From contig OY829326.1 of assembly GCA_963691655.1 (NCBI GenBank), positions 12,078,878 to 12,142,877 of the forward strand: a stretch of 64,000 nt of DNA, in the 5' to 3' direction. Below, piece after piece: positions 63,601-64,000 of this stretch (position 1 is its first letter; the number at the start of each line of letters is the position of its first letter). Position numbers and translations under genes: made by a program. Under the pieces are notes generated by a model. That model was not told the origin of the DNA. It saw nothing but the letters and a program-made list of their open reading frames with translations, and ran no database searches. The stretch comes from Toxonevra muliebris (taxonomy: Eukaryota; Arthropoda; Insecta; Diptera; Pallopteridae).

Positions 63601-64000
63601 AAAACAGTTTACTTATTTTTCATCATCATAATAATAATAAATACTCTTAATAATTGTTTGTTTTTTTACATATACAAAACAAAATAATTTCTTATACTAA
63701 AACCAAAACCAACATTCGTAATTTTTCATTCACTGAATTTTTAAAAATTTGATTTTTATGCAGTTTTATACGCTCTTTAATATATTTTTATAAATAGAAT
63801 TATACTCTATATAATTTATTTTGTTTCCTATTAAAAAATATCATAAAATCGCAGCTGCTACTAAAACTAATTTGATTAAATAAGGCAAATTTTTATACAT
63901 TTTATATAAATTTTGGAGTTGTGCTTTAAATTTTGGATTTATATATGACCCAAAATGGTTTTATCGGCATTAAAAGTCAACTCAATAATGCTCATAACAT
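60656..64000. other. AT-rich upstream intron or flank of the large gene
   Basis: I find no exon with both splice signals and coding composition here. The exon at 60534-60655 opens mid-codon, so its upstream partner lies further right or was missed. Only homopolymer and AT-rich runs are visible. TTTTAAGCGAAATCGTG near 60743 resembles internal sequence of decayed pogo-type elements, without ends. Confidence 0.5.

Overview
The window looks like AT-rich nuclear DNA from a higher (cyclorrhaphan) fly. The evidence is a tandem array of insect odorant-receptor (7tm_6) genes with short GT-AG introns, a jockey-type retrotransposon relic, many small TIR transposons (TA, TTAA and 8-bp target sites) and tRNA-headed SINE copies. 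A tephritid-like fly would fit, but the sequence alone does not settle the species. Nothing is bacterial or viral, and there is no CRISPR array.

Left third (1-20.8 kb): four odorant-receptor genes, all on the minus strand. Or-A (26-1248) is cut by the window start. Or-B (3649-6383), Or-C (12738-14776) and Or-D (17589-20770) are complete. I could join every exon in phase. All three complete genes give exactly 415 residues, and equivalent exons have identical lengths. Or-B has precisely lost one intron that Or-C and Or-D keep. The spaces between them, and the large third intron of Or-D, hold transposons: two TTAA-flanked piggyBac-like non-autonomous elements, a deleted mariner-like element, a jockey relic, SINE heads and a Tc1-like element ending 94 bp upstream of the Or-D start codon.

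Middle (20.8-37.4 kb): I find no convincing host gene. It holds small transposons (one hAT-type element with a perfect 8-bp target duplication, a 669-bp near-perfect palindrome flanked by TA, a 249-bp MITE), a CG-rich fold-back array, a degenerate ~45-bp tandem array split by a SINE, and long T-rich stretches.

Right part (37.4-60.7 kb): the 3' portion of one large minus-strand gene. Eight phase-compatible exons run from 60655 to 37400 and encode a long low-complexity, polyQ- and Ser-rich tail with a short coiled coil and a Cys cluster. I did not recognise the protein. After the Cys-cluster exon, three different in-phase 3' continuations can be read: a 44-residue end, a 17-residue end finishing in a class I PDZ-type SSV, and a ~635-residue end. 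The two short ends are each followed by an AATAAA. This suggests an alternative C-terminus switch. In the 9.7-kb intron of this gene, on the opposite strand, sits a complete three-exon gene (52367-53805) for a secreted, Thr/Ser/Pro/Ala-rich protein with an Ala/Gln-rich helical domain. Two further coding-like pieces (44488-44638 and 56298-56480, minus strand) remain unplaced. From 60.7 kb to the end I see only AT-rich intron or flank.
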